Shown: positions 33,626 to 41,829 of the stretch, piece by piece
Layout: every line of letters begins with the position of its first letter
Position numbering within the stretch: position 1 is the stretch's first letter
Origin: Brevibacterium senegalense
GTDB taxonomy: Bacteria > Actinomycetota > Actinomycetes > Actinomycetales > Brevibacteriaceae
Direction of reading: 5' to 3'
DNA: 64,000 bases
Assembly: GCF_000285835.1 (NCBI RefSeq)
Contig: NZ_HE978600.1
Span: 447,294 to 511,293 of the forward strand
Notes under the pieces: model-generated
Database searches by the model: none
What the model was told of the DNA's origin: nothing
The model's input: the letters and a program-made list of their open reading frames with translations, nothing else
Made by a program: the position numbers and the translations under genes

Positions 33626-34228
33626 GCAGCGCGAGCTGCAGGAGCGCAACCGCATCGCGCAGGAGCTCCACGACGTCGTCGCCCACAGCATGTCCGTCAT
33701 CAGCGTGCAGGCGACGACCGCGGAGTACCGCCTGCCGAACGTCGACCCCCGGACGGGCGAGGAGTTCGCCTCGATCGCGGACTCCTCGCGCCGAGCATTC
33801 AGTGAGATGCGCGGACTGCTCGCCATCCTGCGCGGATGCGACGAGGCGCCGCTCGCCCCACAGCCCACCCTCGCGGACGTCCGGACGCTCGTGGACTCCA
33901 CCCGCAGCTCCGGGGCGCACATCACATGCGCCATCCGGCCGGACGACCTCGACACGGCCGGAGGCGTCCGCAAGGCCGGGCCGGGCGCAGACGTCGAACC
34001 CGAGCCGGGCACCGTGACCGGAGCGGATCTCGAATCCCGCCCCCCTCCGCCCGCACGGGCGGCCGACCCCGACTCCCCGCTGCCCGTCGCCCCGGGTGCC
34101 GGGCAGGGTCTGGCAGGGATCCGTGAGCGGGTGGGCGCGCTGGGCGGGACCGTCGAGGCGGGACCAACGAGGCGGGACCGCGACCCGACGGCGGGTTCAC
34201 CGTGCATGCGGAACTGCCCACGCGGTAA
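33626..34228 (+). pseudogene. Remnant of a NarL-type sensor histidine kinase
   Basis: The plus strand begins abruptly in the dimerisation/phosphoacceptor helix (ERNRIAQELHDVVAHSMSVIS; phospho-His in ELHD) and continues through the kinase linker (DSSRRAFSEMRGLLAILR). The sensor and membrane part is absent. The ATP-binding domain lacks the N-box, keeps GAGQGLAGIRERVGALGG, and is then shifted out of frame by a repeat with a 14-bp period (34155-34182). Without one unit the frame would read on to GGFTVHAELPTR and the TAA at 34226-34228. It therefore has at least three lesions and cannot be a working kinase. Confidence 0.8.
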
Positions 34229-34238
34229 CGTCGCGGCC

Positions 34239-36044
34239 ATGGATCTGGCACAGACGCTGCACTCATTGGACGGTCGCGGCTACGGCGACTACAAGCGGAT
34301 CGTCGGCACGCACGATCTGGGGGTGTGCCGGTTGACGGTCGACCGCGTGCAGGTCGATCCCTTCGCGCCGCCCTCGCTCATGCGCGTGAGCGTCGACCGG
34401 TCGCGCACCGGCATCCCCGACGACCTCGTCGCCGACCACGCAGGACGCATCGCCGCCGGGGACCACCTGGCCCGGGCGTTCGCCGCCGCGGCGCGGTCGC
34501 ACTCCGGCGGCGGCCGCAGGAGCCCCCGCCGTGCCGACCGCGACCAGCCGCCGCCCGTGGCGATCGGCACCCCGGGTCAGCAGATCCTCGAGCGGACCAG
34601 CGTGGTCTTCCCCGCAGACGGATCCCCCGAGGGTCAGGTGGAGGCTCGCATCACCGTGGACCTGCCGGCCTCCGGGCGCAGGATCCGCGGCCACCAGGCG
34701 GCCCAGATCCTCACCGACACCCTGCCCGGGATCGTCGAGGAGGCCCTGCTCGATCTGGACATGGGGGACCTTCGCGCCCAGGTCGTCCAGTACCGGGACC
34801 AACTGGCGCTCCAGGAGCAGCTGGCTGCACGCGGCCTCGTCGCGTTCGTGGGCGACGGTGCGATCCTGCCCCGCCGGTCCGGGGACTCGGATCGTCCTCT
34901 GGGCCCGGATGCGGTACCGTTCCGCTCCCCGGACTCCCGGCGCGTCGCCTTCGACCTGCCCAGCGGCCGGAGGGTCGAGGGCATGGGCGTCCCGGAGGGC
35001 GTCACCCTCATCGTGGGCGGCGGCTACCACGGCAAGTCCACACTGCTGCGGGCGATCGAGCGCGGCGTCTACCCGCACATCGCCGGTGACGGCCGCGAGT
35101 GGGTCCTCACCCGCCCGGACGCCACCGCGATCCGTGCGGAGGACGGACGATCGGTCGCCTCGGTCGACATCGCGCCGTTCATCAGCGGCCTGCCGTCGGG
35201 CACGGACACGCGCGCGTTCACCACGACGAACGCCAGCGGATCGACCTCGCAGGCGGCGACCCTCGTCGAGTCCGTGGATGCAGGCGCCACCGCGCTCCTC
35301 ATCGACGAGGACACCTCTGCGACGAACTTCATGATCCGCGACGCCCGCATGCGCCAGCTGGTGCCCGCCCACCGCGAGCCGATCACCCCGTTCGTCGACC
35401 GGGTCCGTGCCCTCTACGAGGAGCGCGGCGTCTCGACGATCCTGGTCGCCGGCGGCTCCGGAGCCTTCTTCGACGTCGCGGACCACGTCCTCGCCCTGGA
35501 CTCGTACGTCCCCCGGGACGTGACGGAGCAGGCTCACGCGATCGCCGCCGAGGCCCCCACGCCCCCCGCGGATGGGTTCGCCTCAGAAGCCGCCCAGGCC
35601 GGCACCGCTCCTGTCTTCTCCGCGCCCGCCGCCCGTGTGCCGTCCACCGACTCGCTGCGGCCGGCGGACAAGCGGAAGTTCGCGCGCGCCCGCGGCCGCA
35701 CCACGATCCAGTACGGCCGGGAGGACATCGACCTCACCGCCGTCCTTCAGCTCGTCGATCCCGCGCAGACCCAGGCGATCGCCCATGCGCTCGAGCGTCT
35801 CGCGGACGATTTCGCCCAGGATCCTGGACTCAGCGTCGCGGAGGCCCTCGCCCGGCTGGGACGGCGGCTGGACGCAGACGGGCTCGAGGGCCTCTCCCAC
35901 CACCGCGGCCACCCCGGACACCTGGCACGGCCCCGCATCCAGGAGATCGCGGCCGCCCTCAACCGGTATCGGGGTCTCCGCATCGTGCGGCAGACGGGAC
36001 AGCCTGGCACGGGTGAACCGTCCGGCGCAGGTCGATCGTCATGA
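34239..36044 (+). CDS. ABC-class P-loop ATPase (COG3044-like)
   Basis: A 601-residue protein of the predicted ABC-class ATPase family. An N-terminal domain (about 1-200) precedes a core with Walker A VGGGYHGKSTLL (about 259-270), a signature-like TTNASGSTSQAATLVE, and Walker B ALLIDEDTSATNFM (about 348-361); the C-terminal part has ADKRKFARARGRTTIQYGREDIDL. There are no membrane segments, so it is not a transporter. The trypanosome relative MRB1590 belongs to an RNA-editing complex; the bacterial function is unknown. The ATG lies 11 nt after the dead kinase stop, with no strong ribosome site, and the gene itself is intact. Confidence 0.8.
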   Translation: MDLAQTLHSLDGRGYGDYKRIVGTHDLGVCRLTVDRVQVDPFAPPSLMRVSVDRSRTGIPDDLVADHAGRIAAGDHLARAFAAAARSHSGGGRRSPRRADRDQPPPVAIGTPGQQILERTSVVFPADGSPEGQVEARITVDLPASGRRIRGHQAAQILTDTLPGIVEEALLDLDMGDLRAQVVQYRDQLALQEQLAARGLVAFVGDGAILPRRSGDSDRPLGPDAVPFRSPDSRRVAFDLPSGRRVEGMGVPEGVTLIVGGGYHGKSTLLRAIERGVYPHIAGDGREWVLTRPDATAIRAEDGRSVASVDIAPFISGLPSGTDTRAFTTTNASGSTSQAATLVESVDAGATALLIDEDTSATNFMIRDARMRQLVPAHREPITPFVDRVRALYEERGVSTILVAGGSGAFFDVADHVLALDSYVPRDVTEQAHAIAAEAPTPPADGFASEAAQAGTAPVFSAPAARVPSTDSLRPADKRKFARARGRTTIQYGREDIDLTAVLQLVDPAQTQAIAHALERLADDFAQDPGLSVAEALARLGRRLDADGLEGLSHHRGHPGHLARPRIQEIAAALNRYRGLRIVRQTGQPGTGEPSGAGRSS

Positions 36045-36091
36045 GCGGCAGGTGGCCCGGCAGGAGTGCCGCAGCCTCCGCCACGCACGTG

Positions 36092-36112
36092 ACGGGTCCC
36101 GGTCGGACCCGT
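36092..36112 (+). other. Hairpin directly upstream of the crcB ribosome site
   Basis: ACGGGTCC-CGGTC-GGACCCGT is a perfect 8-bp stem that ends right before GAGGACCC, the likely ribosome site of the GTG start at 36124. It could be the terminator of the ATPase gene or affect crcB translation. I do not see the conserved elements of the fluoride (crcB) riboswitch. Confidence 0.45.
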
Positions 36113-36123
36113 GAGGACCCGCG

Positions 36124-36687
36124 GTGAGCGGTACCGGATCCGTGCAGAACCCCTCCGGCCTCACAGTCAGAGCGATCGCTCTCGTCTTCGTGGGCGGTGC
36201 AGTGGGCACGACCGTGCGCGCCGCCGTCGACGGTGCGGTGGGAGACGTCGCACTGAACGACCCGGGCCTGGCACCCGTCGGCTCCGCGACCTGGGGCGAC
36301 TTCCTGCCTGCGGGCGCCACTCTGCACGAGTTCCCCCTGCACACGTTCGCGATCAACGTCGTGGGATCGCTGCTGCTGGGGGTCCTTCTGGAGCACCTCG
36401 CTCGCCGAGGCCCCCTCCCCTCCCGCACCCGCCTGCGCCTCCTGCTGGGCACGGGCGCCCTGGGCGGGTTCACGACGTACAGCGCCCTGACCGTGACCAC
36501 GGCCCAGCTGCTGCGGGTCGGGTTCCCCGCCGCGGCCGCGGTCTACGCGCTCGCCACCGTGCTGCTGGGACTCGTGGCAGCAGGAGCCGGCATCGCGCTC
36601 AGTGCGCGGCTGTCGCGAGGAGCCGGACAGACGTCTGTCGTCCGGCGGGAGGACGAGTCCGATGAGGCGCCGAGAGGCCGGCCGTGA
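36124..36687 (+). CDS. crcB: CrcB/Fluc fluoride channel, long subunit
   Basis: A 187-residue four-segment membrane protein of the fluoride exporter family. VFVGGAVGTTVRA, FAINVVGSLLLG (with the pore Asn) and GTGALGGFTTYSALT are the family motifs. Compared with the usual 120-130 residues it has an extra loop of about 35 residues after the first segment and a 25-residue charged tail. The next gene encodes a second CrcB with GTGA overlap, so the two probably form a heterodimeric channel. It starts with GTG, preceded by GAGGA. Confidence 0.88.
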   Translation: MSGTGSVQNPSGLTVRAIALVFVGGAVGTTVRAAVDGAVGDVALNDPGLAPVGSATWGDFLPAGATLHEFPLHTFAINVVGSLLLGVLLEHLARRGPLPSRTRLRLLLGTGALGGFTTYSALTVTTAQLLRVGFPAAAAVYALATVLLGLVAAGAGIALSARLSRGAGQTSVVRREDESDEAPRGRP

Positions 36688-37088
36688 GCCCGCTGCTGCT
36701 CGTCCTCGTGGGAGTGGCCGGCGGTCTGGGGGCCGTGTGCCGGTACGGCCTGGACGCACTCATCCGTGCCCGTTTCCCCGGGCGGACCTTCCCGTGGTCG
36801 ACCGCCGTCATCAACGTGAGCGGCTCGCTGCTGCTGGGCCTCGTCGTGGGGATCGCGCTCGGCTCCGCCGTCCTGTCGTCCGCCGCGGCGGACCAGCCCG
36901 GCTGGGCCGTCGTCGCGGGGACCGGGTTCCTGGGTGGGTACACGACCTTCTCGACGGCCTCGGTCGAAGCCGTCCAGCTGGTGCGGGAGCGACGCTGGGG
37001 GTGGGCTGCGGCCTCGGCGGCGGGGGTGCTGGTGACCGGCACGGCGGCCGCGGCCGCGGGCCTGTGGCTGGGAGCCTCACTGGTGTGA
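36684..37088 (+). CDS. crcB: CrcB/Fluc fluoride channel, short subunit
   Basis: A 134-residue CrcB of normal length with VGVAGGLGAVCRYGLD, AVINVSGSLLLG and GTGFLGGYTTFSTASVEA. It lets fluoride leave the cell down its gradient. Translationally coupled to the longer CrcB, it completes a two-gene fluoride channel of the type in which each subunit has one fixed membrane orientation. Confidence 0.92.
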   Translation: MSPLLLVLVGVAGGLGAVCRYGLDALIRARFPGRTFPWSTAVINVSGSLLLGLVVGIALGSAVLSSAAADQPGWAVVAGTGFLGGYTTFSTASVEAVQLVRERRWGWAAASAAGVLVTGTAAAAAGLWLGASLV

Positions 37089-37171
37089 CGGTCGGGATGG
37101 TCTGAGCCAGGGGATGGCCGGACGGAGCCGATGGTCACGAGTCTCACACTGCTGAATCCCGCCCTTCTGCT

Positions 37172-37184
37172 CGAATATTATTCG
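37172..37184 (+). promoter_or_regulatory. AT-rich palindrome with a -10 element before the dead transporter
   Basis: CGAATA-T-TATTCG is a perfect 13-bp palindrome in very GC-rich surroundings. It contains TATTAT (37176-37181), a good -10. It may be the operator/promoter of the broken BCCT gene. The area 37089-37289 holds nothing else but a terminator. Confidence 0.5.
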
Positions 37185-37204
37185 GACGGCTGTACGGCAT
37201 TGGA

Positions 37205-37230
37205 GGCGCCGTTGCATATCGGCGCCTTTT
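37205..37230 (+). terminator. Rho-independent-like terminator (GGCGCC stem, TTTT)
   Basis: GGCGCC, a 10-nt loop (GTTGCATATC), GGCGCC and TTTT: a 6-bp stem with a T tract, one of the few with one in this window. It lies 117 bp after crcB and 60 bp before the dead transporter, so it is either the crcB terminator or a transcription attenuator downstream of the promoter at 37172-37184. Confidence 0.65.
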
Positions 37231-37289
37231 CGTGTGCCCACCGCGAATCCGGGGGCGCAGCCCTCCGATGAAAGGTGGTCATCCTCTGC

Positions 37290-39194
37290 ATGGATGAGGT
37301 CGACGATCAGCAGAAGCGGCCCGTGGTCGAGCGCGAACGTTTCAGCGGCACGGACAGGAGCCCGTCCCGACGTCAGAACGAGACGGCTGATCGGCCTCCG
37401 ATCTCCAGCGAGGAGATGCAGCGCGGTCGGACGGACCTGGCGCAGCACGCGGGACCGCGGGTCGACTGGCGCGTCTTCCTCACCGCTTCGCTCGTCATCG
37501 TGGCCCTCTCCCTGTGGGCGATGCTCACGCCGGACACCGCGCAGACGACCATGAAGGCCGCCGTCGACTGGATCGCGGAGAACCTGGGCTGGTTCTACGT
37601 CGTCACCATCACCGCCGTCATCCTCTTCGTCCTGTGGGTCGCGCTGTCGAAGGAGGGCAGCGTCCGGCTGGGACCCGATCACTGCTGGGCATGCGCGTGC
37701 GGGGCGCGACCGGCGACGTCATCGACATCGTCGCGCTCGTGGGCACCGTGTTCGGCGTCGCGACGTCGATGGGGATCGGCGTCGTCCTGCTGAACGTGGG
37801 ATTCTCCTGGCTCTTCGGGCTCCCGCAGGGTCTGGGCCTGCAGATCGCGCTTGTCGTCGTCGCGGTCGTCATGACGATCGCCGCGTGCACGTCCGGCGTC
37901 GACAAGGGCATCCGCATCATCTCCGAGGCCAACCTCTGGAGCACGGCCGCGATGATGGTCTACATCCTGGTGACCGGCCAGACCGCGTTCCTGCTGAACG
38001 CGCTGGTCGAGAACAACGGCACCCGTCCTGTGCGACTTCATCATCGTGTCGATCTTCGGCAACTCCGCCCTGGCGCGCGTGTTCGCCGGCGACACCGAGT
38101 CCGCGCAGCTGGCGATCGACTCGCCGGAGAGCGGTTTGTACGCGCTCCTCGAGCAGTTCCCGGGCGCCGCGTTCCTCCTCGGCCTGGCGACCCTGTCCGG
38201 GCTGCTGTTCTACCTGACCAGTGCGAACTCGGGTGCGATGGTCATGTCGAACTTCTCCTCGAGCATCCCGGACCCTGCGGACGACGGCGCGAAGTGGCTG
38301 CGGACCTTCTGAGCGGTCCTCACCGCCCTGCTCACGATCGCGATGCTGGTGGCCGACGGCGTCACGACGATGGAGTACGCGACGCTCATCTTCGCACTTC
38401 CCGTCACGGTCATCGCCTACCTCGTCATGGCATCGTTCTCGAAGGTGCTGCGGATGGAGCGGGCGGAGCGCGAGGGACGCGCCCGCCGTCACCGCGGTCT
38501 GGCGGTGCACGGCGGTCCGGCGCCGGAGAAGACGTGGCGGCAGAGGCTGGCCCGGATGCGCTCGTTCCCCTCCGCCAAGTCCGCGGGGCGGTTCCTCACG
38601 GAGGTCGCCCAGCCCGCGCTCGAGGCCGTCGCAGCCGAGTTCCGCACGCAGGGCGGCCCGGTCGCACTCATCCATGAGACCAACGAGGAGACGGGACTGA
38701 CGGACTCCGTGCTGCGGGTCGACATGGGAGAACACCGCAGCTTCCTCTACCAGGTCACGGCCGTCGCGTACCGCGTCCCCACGTACGGTGCGCGCAGCGC
38801 GGCCCGCGGCGACGACGTCTACTACCGGATCGAGGTCTTCACGCACACCGGTTCAGAGGGCTACGACCTCCTGGGCCTGAACCGGCAGCAGATCATCGAC
38901 GACGTGCTGGACCGCTACGAGACCCACCTGTCGTTCCTCGAGTACTCGGGCGAGCACGCGTTCGACTCCGTCCTCACTCCCCCACCGGCGCAGACCGTCA
39001 CCGGACCCGTGCGCACGGTCGAGGAGTCCGGCGAGGACGTCGAGGCCGTCCGCCCGTCGCTGCGCGCGGCCCGCAGGCCGGTCGAGGACGTGACGCCGTC
39101 GAGCGGGTCAGGGTCGTCACCGGCCACGGGGACGTCACCGGTGTCGGGGTCGTCATCGGCCTCCGGGACGGACGAGGGCCGGGACATCGGGTGA
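37290..39194 (+). pseudogene. betT: Broken BCCT-family (BetT-type) choline/betaine transporter
   Basis: Fragments of one transporter lie in order but in different frames. Residues from 37290 carry the N-terminus and first segments (VDWRVFLTASLVIVALSLW... ) up to about 37680. After a deletion of roughly 130 codons the frame changes to DVIDIVALVGTVFGVATSMGIGV (to about 38017). A second deletion and shift leads to VSIFGNSALARVF (from about 38027). At 38310-38312 a TGA replaces the expected Trp codon in TF-W-AVLTALLTI. The long BetT-type cytoplasmic C-terminus (FLTEVAQPALEAVAAEF onward) is intact in frame. Three lesions make it non-functional. Confidence 0.85.
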
Positions 39195-39199
39195 GTCGC

Positions 39200-39227
39200 T
39201 GACGGGGCGGGTGGTCCCGCCCCGTCA
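39200..39227. terminator. Bidirectional terminator
   Basis: TGACGGGGCGGG-TGGT-CCCGCCCCGTCA is a perfect 12-bp stem between the dead transporter (plus) and the DUF6891 gene (minus); it includes the latter's stop codon. Confidence 0.8.
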
Positions 39228-39890
39228 CTCCTCCGGATCGCGGAAGGGCATGGACCACTCGAACGGGTGCAGGACGATCCGGCTGCCCGCAGTGCCGTCC
39301 CACTCGACGGCGAGTCCCGCGGCGCGCAGGACGGGGACGGCGGTCCGCGCGATCTCGACGCCGTCGGCGTCCTCACCGGACATCGCGCCGAAACCCATCA
39401 GCAGGGTCCCCGTCAGCACCACCCGTTGGAGGTCCTGCTGGTGCACCCAGAGGTAGCCGCGCACCGTGTGCCCGTCGCCCTGCATCTCGACCGCTGCGGC
39501 GTACGCGTCGTTCGCGGCCTCCTGCGCATCGAATCCGGAGAAGGACGTGACGATCCCGGACTCCTGACCCAGGCTGTGGATCGCGGTCGTGAGTGCGACG
39601 AGGTCGTCCGACACCTCGGTGACCGTCGCATCGTGCAGGCGGATGGTCTGCTCCAGCCGGTCGTAGGCCTCCGCCAGCGTGGGCTCGGGCTCGTCCGGGT
39701 GAACCTCGGGGAACTCCCCCGTCGTCACGAGATCGGAGATCCGCTCGCGCAGCATGTCCTCGTCGTCCAGGCCGGCCGCGACGTCGAGCATGAGCGAGCC
39801 GGCGAACGACTCGTCCGACGGCGGGCACTCGGTCGCGCAGGTGGGGTGCGGGTGGGACTCGGGGTGTGCGGGGGACGCGGGAGTCGTCAT
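39225..39890 (-). CDS. DUF6891-like protein
   Basis: A 221-residue soluble protein. After a His/Pro-rich start with two cysteines (HPHPTCATECPP, about 12-23) it has an acidic helical region (DVAAGLDDEDMLRERISDLV) and a C-terminal alpha/beta part ending in RIVLHPFEWSMPF. This matches the DUF6891 pattern as I recall it; the function is unknown. It is divergent from the flotillin gene, and its ATG at 39890 lacks a strong ribosome site. Confidence 0.65.
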   Translation of the reverse strand: MTTPASPAHPESHPHPTCATECPPSDESFAGSLMLDVAAGLDDEDMLRERISDLVTTGEFPEVHPDEPEPTLAEAYDRLEQTIRLHDATVTEVSDDLVALTTAIHSLGQESGIVTSFSGFDAQEAANDAYAAAVEMQGDGHTVRGYLWVHQQDLQRVVLTGTLLMGFGAMSGEDADGVEIARTAVPVLRAAGLAVEWDGTAGSRIVLHPFEWSMPFRDPEE

Positions 39891-39977
39891 GTGGCCATTC
39901 TGCACCGGAATCCCTGGGGGCGGCGAGGCTCCGCCGGATAGGCTCGGAGGACACTCCACTCCCACGAAGGGGCCACC

Positions 39978-41426
39978 GTGCAATTCCTCGTCATCTCCGG
40001 TGTCATCCTGGCACTCCTCATCATCGGGCTCATCGCCTTCATCACGTTCATCCGGGCCTACCGGGTCGCAGCCCCCAATGAGGCGCTCGTCATCACGGGT
40101 CGCGCCCCGGCGAAGAAGGGCGACATCGATCTGGAGGCCGGGGCCCGCATCGTCGTGGGCGGCCGCGCGATCGTCCGCCCCCTCTTCGACCGCGCGCACG
40201 TGCTCTCCCTCAGCTCCCGCCAGATCCAGGTCGAGGTCGAGGGCTACTCGCTCAACGGCATCTTCCTGCGCCTCAAGGGCGTCGCCCAGATCAAGGTGGG
40301 CGAGCAGATGGGCGACATCCGCAAGGCCGCCCAACGCTTCCTCGACCAGCAGGACAGCATCGAGTCGTACTGCCAGGAGATCCTCTCCGGAACCCTGCGC
40401 GCCGTCGTGGGCACGCTGTCCGTCGAACAGGTCCTGCGGGATCGTGCCAGCTTCGCCTCGCAGGTGCAGGACGACGCGGCCGGGTCGATGAACAACCAGG
40501 GCCTCGTCATCGACACGTTCCAGATCATCTCCGTCGAGGACGACAGCGACTACCTGCGCGACCTGGGCCGTCCGGAGGCCGCACTCGTCGCGAAGAAGGC
40601 CCGCATCGCGGAGTCGGAGTCGATGCGCGAATCGACGGAGGCGGAGAACCGCGACCGCCAGCAGGTCGCGGAGTCGCAGAAGGCCCTCGACCTGCGGAAC
40701 GCGGAGATCCAGCGCGAGACCGCGATCCAGCGAGCCGCCGCGGAGGCCGCAGAGGAACTGGCGAAGCGCGAGCAGGAGCAGCGGATCCTCGCAGAAGCGC
40801 AGAAGATCGCGGATCAGAAGAACGAACTGCGCGAGCGCGAACTCATCGCAGAGGTCCGCAAGCCGGCCGACGCCCAGCAGTACGAGGCGGAGCGGCGCGC
40901 GGATGCGGAGCGCTACAAGCGCGAGCAGGCGGCCCAGGCCTCGCTGACGGAGTCGGAGAACAAGGCGCGCGCGTTCGAGATCGACGCGCAGGCGCAGGCG
41001 CGTGCGGTGGCGGAACGCGGACGCGCGGAGGCCGACGCGGTCAAGGCGTCCGGTACCGCGGAGGCGAGCGCGATCGCGGAGAAGGGCAAGGCGGAGGCCG
41101 AGGCCGTGCTGGCGTCCGCAGAGGCCTACAAGCAGTTCAACCAGGCCGCCGTGCTGTCCCAGATCCTCGAGGCGCTGCCCAAGATTGCACACGAGGTGTC
41201 CGCGCCGTACTCGAACATCGAGTCGTTGAGCGTCGTGTCCTCCGACGGCGAGGCGAAGCTCAGCAAGAACATCGCGACCGGGATGCGCGAGACGATCGAC
41301 CTGCTCAAGTCCACGACCGGACTGGACCTGGGCGAGTTCCTCCAGAGCGCGATGGACCAGCAGGACCCGGGCGCGGACCGACCGCAGGAGCGGCCCGAGC
41401 CGGGCACGGGGTCACTGGACGGCTGA
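39978..41426 (+). CDS. Flotillin-like SPFH protein
   Basis: A 482-residue protein with one N-terminal membrane segment (about residues 4-26), an SPFH domain (about 28-200, FIRAYRVAAPNEALVITGR) and a long Ala/Glu-rich coiled coil (about 200-400, many AEA and ERE heptads) typical of flotillins, then a short tail. Flotillins organise membrane microdomains and membrane fluidity. The start is GTG, with AGGGGC upstream. It ends before a small ORF and tRNA-Ala. Confidence 0.9.
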   Translation: MQFLVISGVILALLIIGLIAFITFIRAYRVAAPNEALVITGRAPAKKGDIDLEAGARIVVGGRAIVRPLFDRAHVLSLSSRQIQVEVEGYSLNGIFLRLKGVAQIKVGEQMGDIRKAAQRFLDQQDSIESYCQEILSGTLRAVVGTLSVEQVLRDRASFASQVQDDAAGSMNNQGLVIDTFQIISVEDDSDYLRDLGRPEAALVAKKARIAESESMRESTEAENRDRQQVAESQKALDLRNAEIQRETAIQRAAAEAAEELAKREQEQRILAEAQKIADQKNELRERELIAEVRKPADAQQYEAERRADAERYKREQAAQASLTESENKARAFEIDAQAQARAVAERGRAEADAVKASGTAEASAIAEKGKAEAEAVLASAEAYKQFNQAAVLSQILEALPKIAHEVSAPYSNIESLSVVSSDGEAKLSKNIATGMRETIDLLKSTTGLDLGEFLQSAMDQQDPGADRPQERPEPGTGSLDG

Positions 41427-41445
41427 CGGATCCAGCGGTCGGGCG

Positions 41446-41712
41446 ATGAGATGGATGAATGCGGCGGTGAGTGCGGCCGCGTCCAGCATCCGCGCCGAGG
41501 CCACCCGCCGCTCCCGCACCGCCAGCCGGCAGACGGTGGGCGGGGTGATCCAATCCGTGACCGCGCTGAGCCGGTTCACGGCCGGCAGTCTGCGCGATGC
41601 GGCACGAGGGAAGGCCGTCTCCGTGCCGAGCAAGCGCGACACCGCCTTCTGGGGCATCTCGCAGCTGGCCCCGGCAGGGCTGGTGTCGCGAGTGGCCGCA
41701 CGGGGGCGGTGA
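41446..41712 (+). CDS. Possible small protein, unknown
   Basis: An 88-residue reading frame (MRWMNAAVSAAASSIRAEATRRS...). Third codon positions are strongly G/C, as in real genes here, and the ORF fills the space between the flotillin gene and the tRNA terminator. There is no clear ribosome site and I recognise no family; it may be the remnant of a longer gene. A minus-strand ORF over the same stretch runs through the tRNA and is not credible. Confidence 0.4.
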   Translation: MRWMNAAVSAAASSIRAEATRRSRTASRQTVGGVIQSVTALSRFTAGSLRDAARGKAVSVPSKRDTAFWGISQLAPAGLVSRVAARGR

Positions 41713-41717
41713 CGGAA

Positions 41718-41749
41718 GAAGCCGGGACATCGATCGATGTCCCGGCTTC
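41718..41749 (-). terminator. 32-bp perfect palindrome, tRNA-Ala terminator
   Basis: GAAGCCGGGACATCGA followed by its exact reverse complement. Read from the tRNA it forms a hairpin with a CG-rich base followed by TTCC, 7 bp downstream of the tRNA 3' end. Confidence 0.8.
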
Positions 41750-41756
41750 CGCACTG

Positions 41757-41829
41757 TGGAGGTAAGGGGATTCGAACCCCTGACCTTCTCCATGCCATGG
41801 AGACGCGCTACCAACTGCGCCATACCCCC
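41757..41829 (-). tRNA. tRNA-Ala (anticodon GGC)
   Basis: Full cloverleaf on the minus strand: acceptor GGGGGTA/TACCTCC (one G-U), D stem GCGC/GCGC, anticodon stem TCTCC/GGAGA with loop ATGGCAT (anticodon GGC, reads GCC), T arm AGGGG-TTCGAAT-CCCCT, discriminator A. CCA is not encoded. A palindromic terminator follows. Confidence 0.95.

Noticed and set aside
33416..33805. 129-codon plus-strand ORF starting near the HNH promoter
   Set aside because: It overlaps the kinase remnant in another frame, is low complexity, and has no ribosome site or family resemblance.
36045..36123. Fluoride riboswitch before crcB
   Set aside because: The space is short and the known conserved loop sequences were not found; only a simple hairpin is present.
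33321..39224. Insertion sequence or prophage as the cause of the gene decay
   Set aside because: No transposase, integrase, terminal inverted repeats or target duplications were found; simple deletions and a point change explain the lesions.
39225..41192. 655-codon minus-strand frame over the flotillin gene
   Set aside because: Only its last part (39225-39890) is a real gene; the rest is a shadow of the flotillin coiled coil.
41412..41798. 128-codon minus-strand ORF near tRNA-Ala
   Set aside because: It reads through the tRNA gene and its terminator, so it is not a plausible gene.
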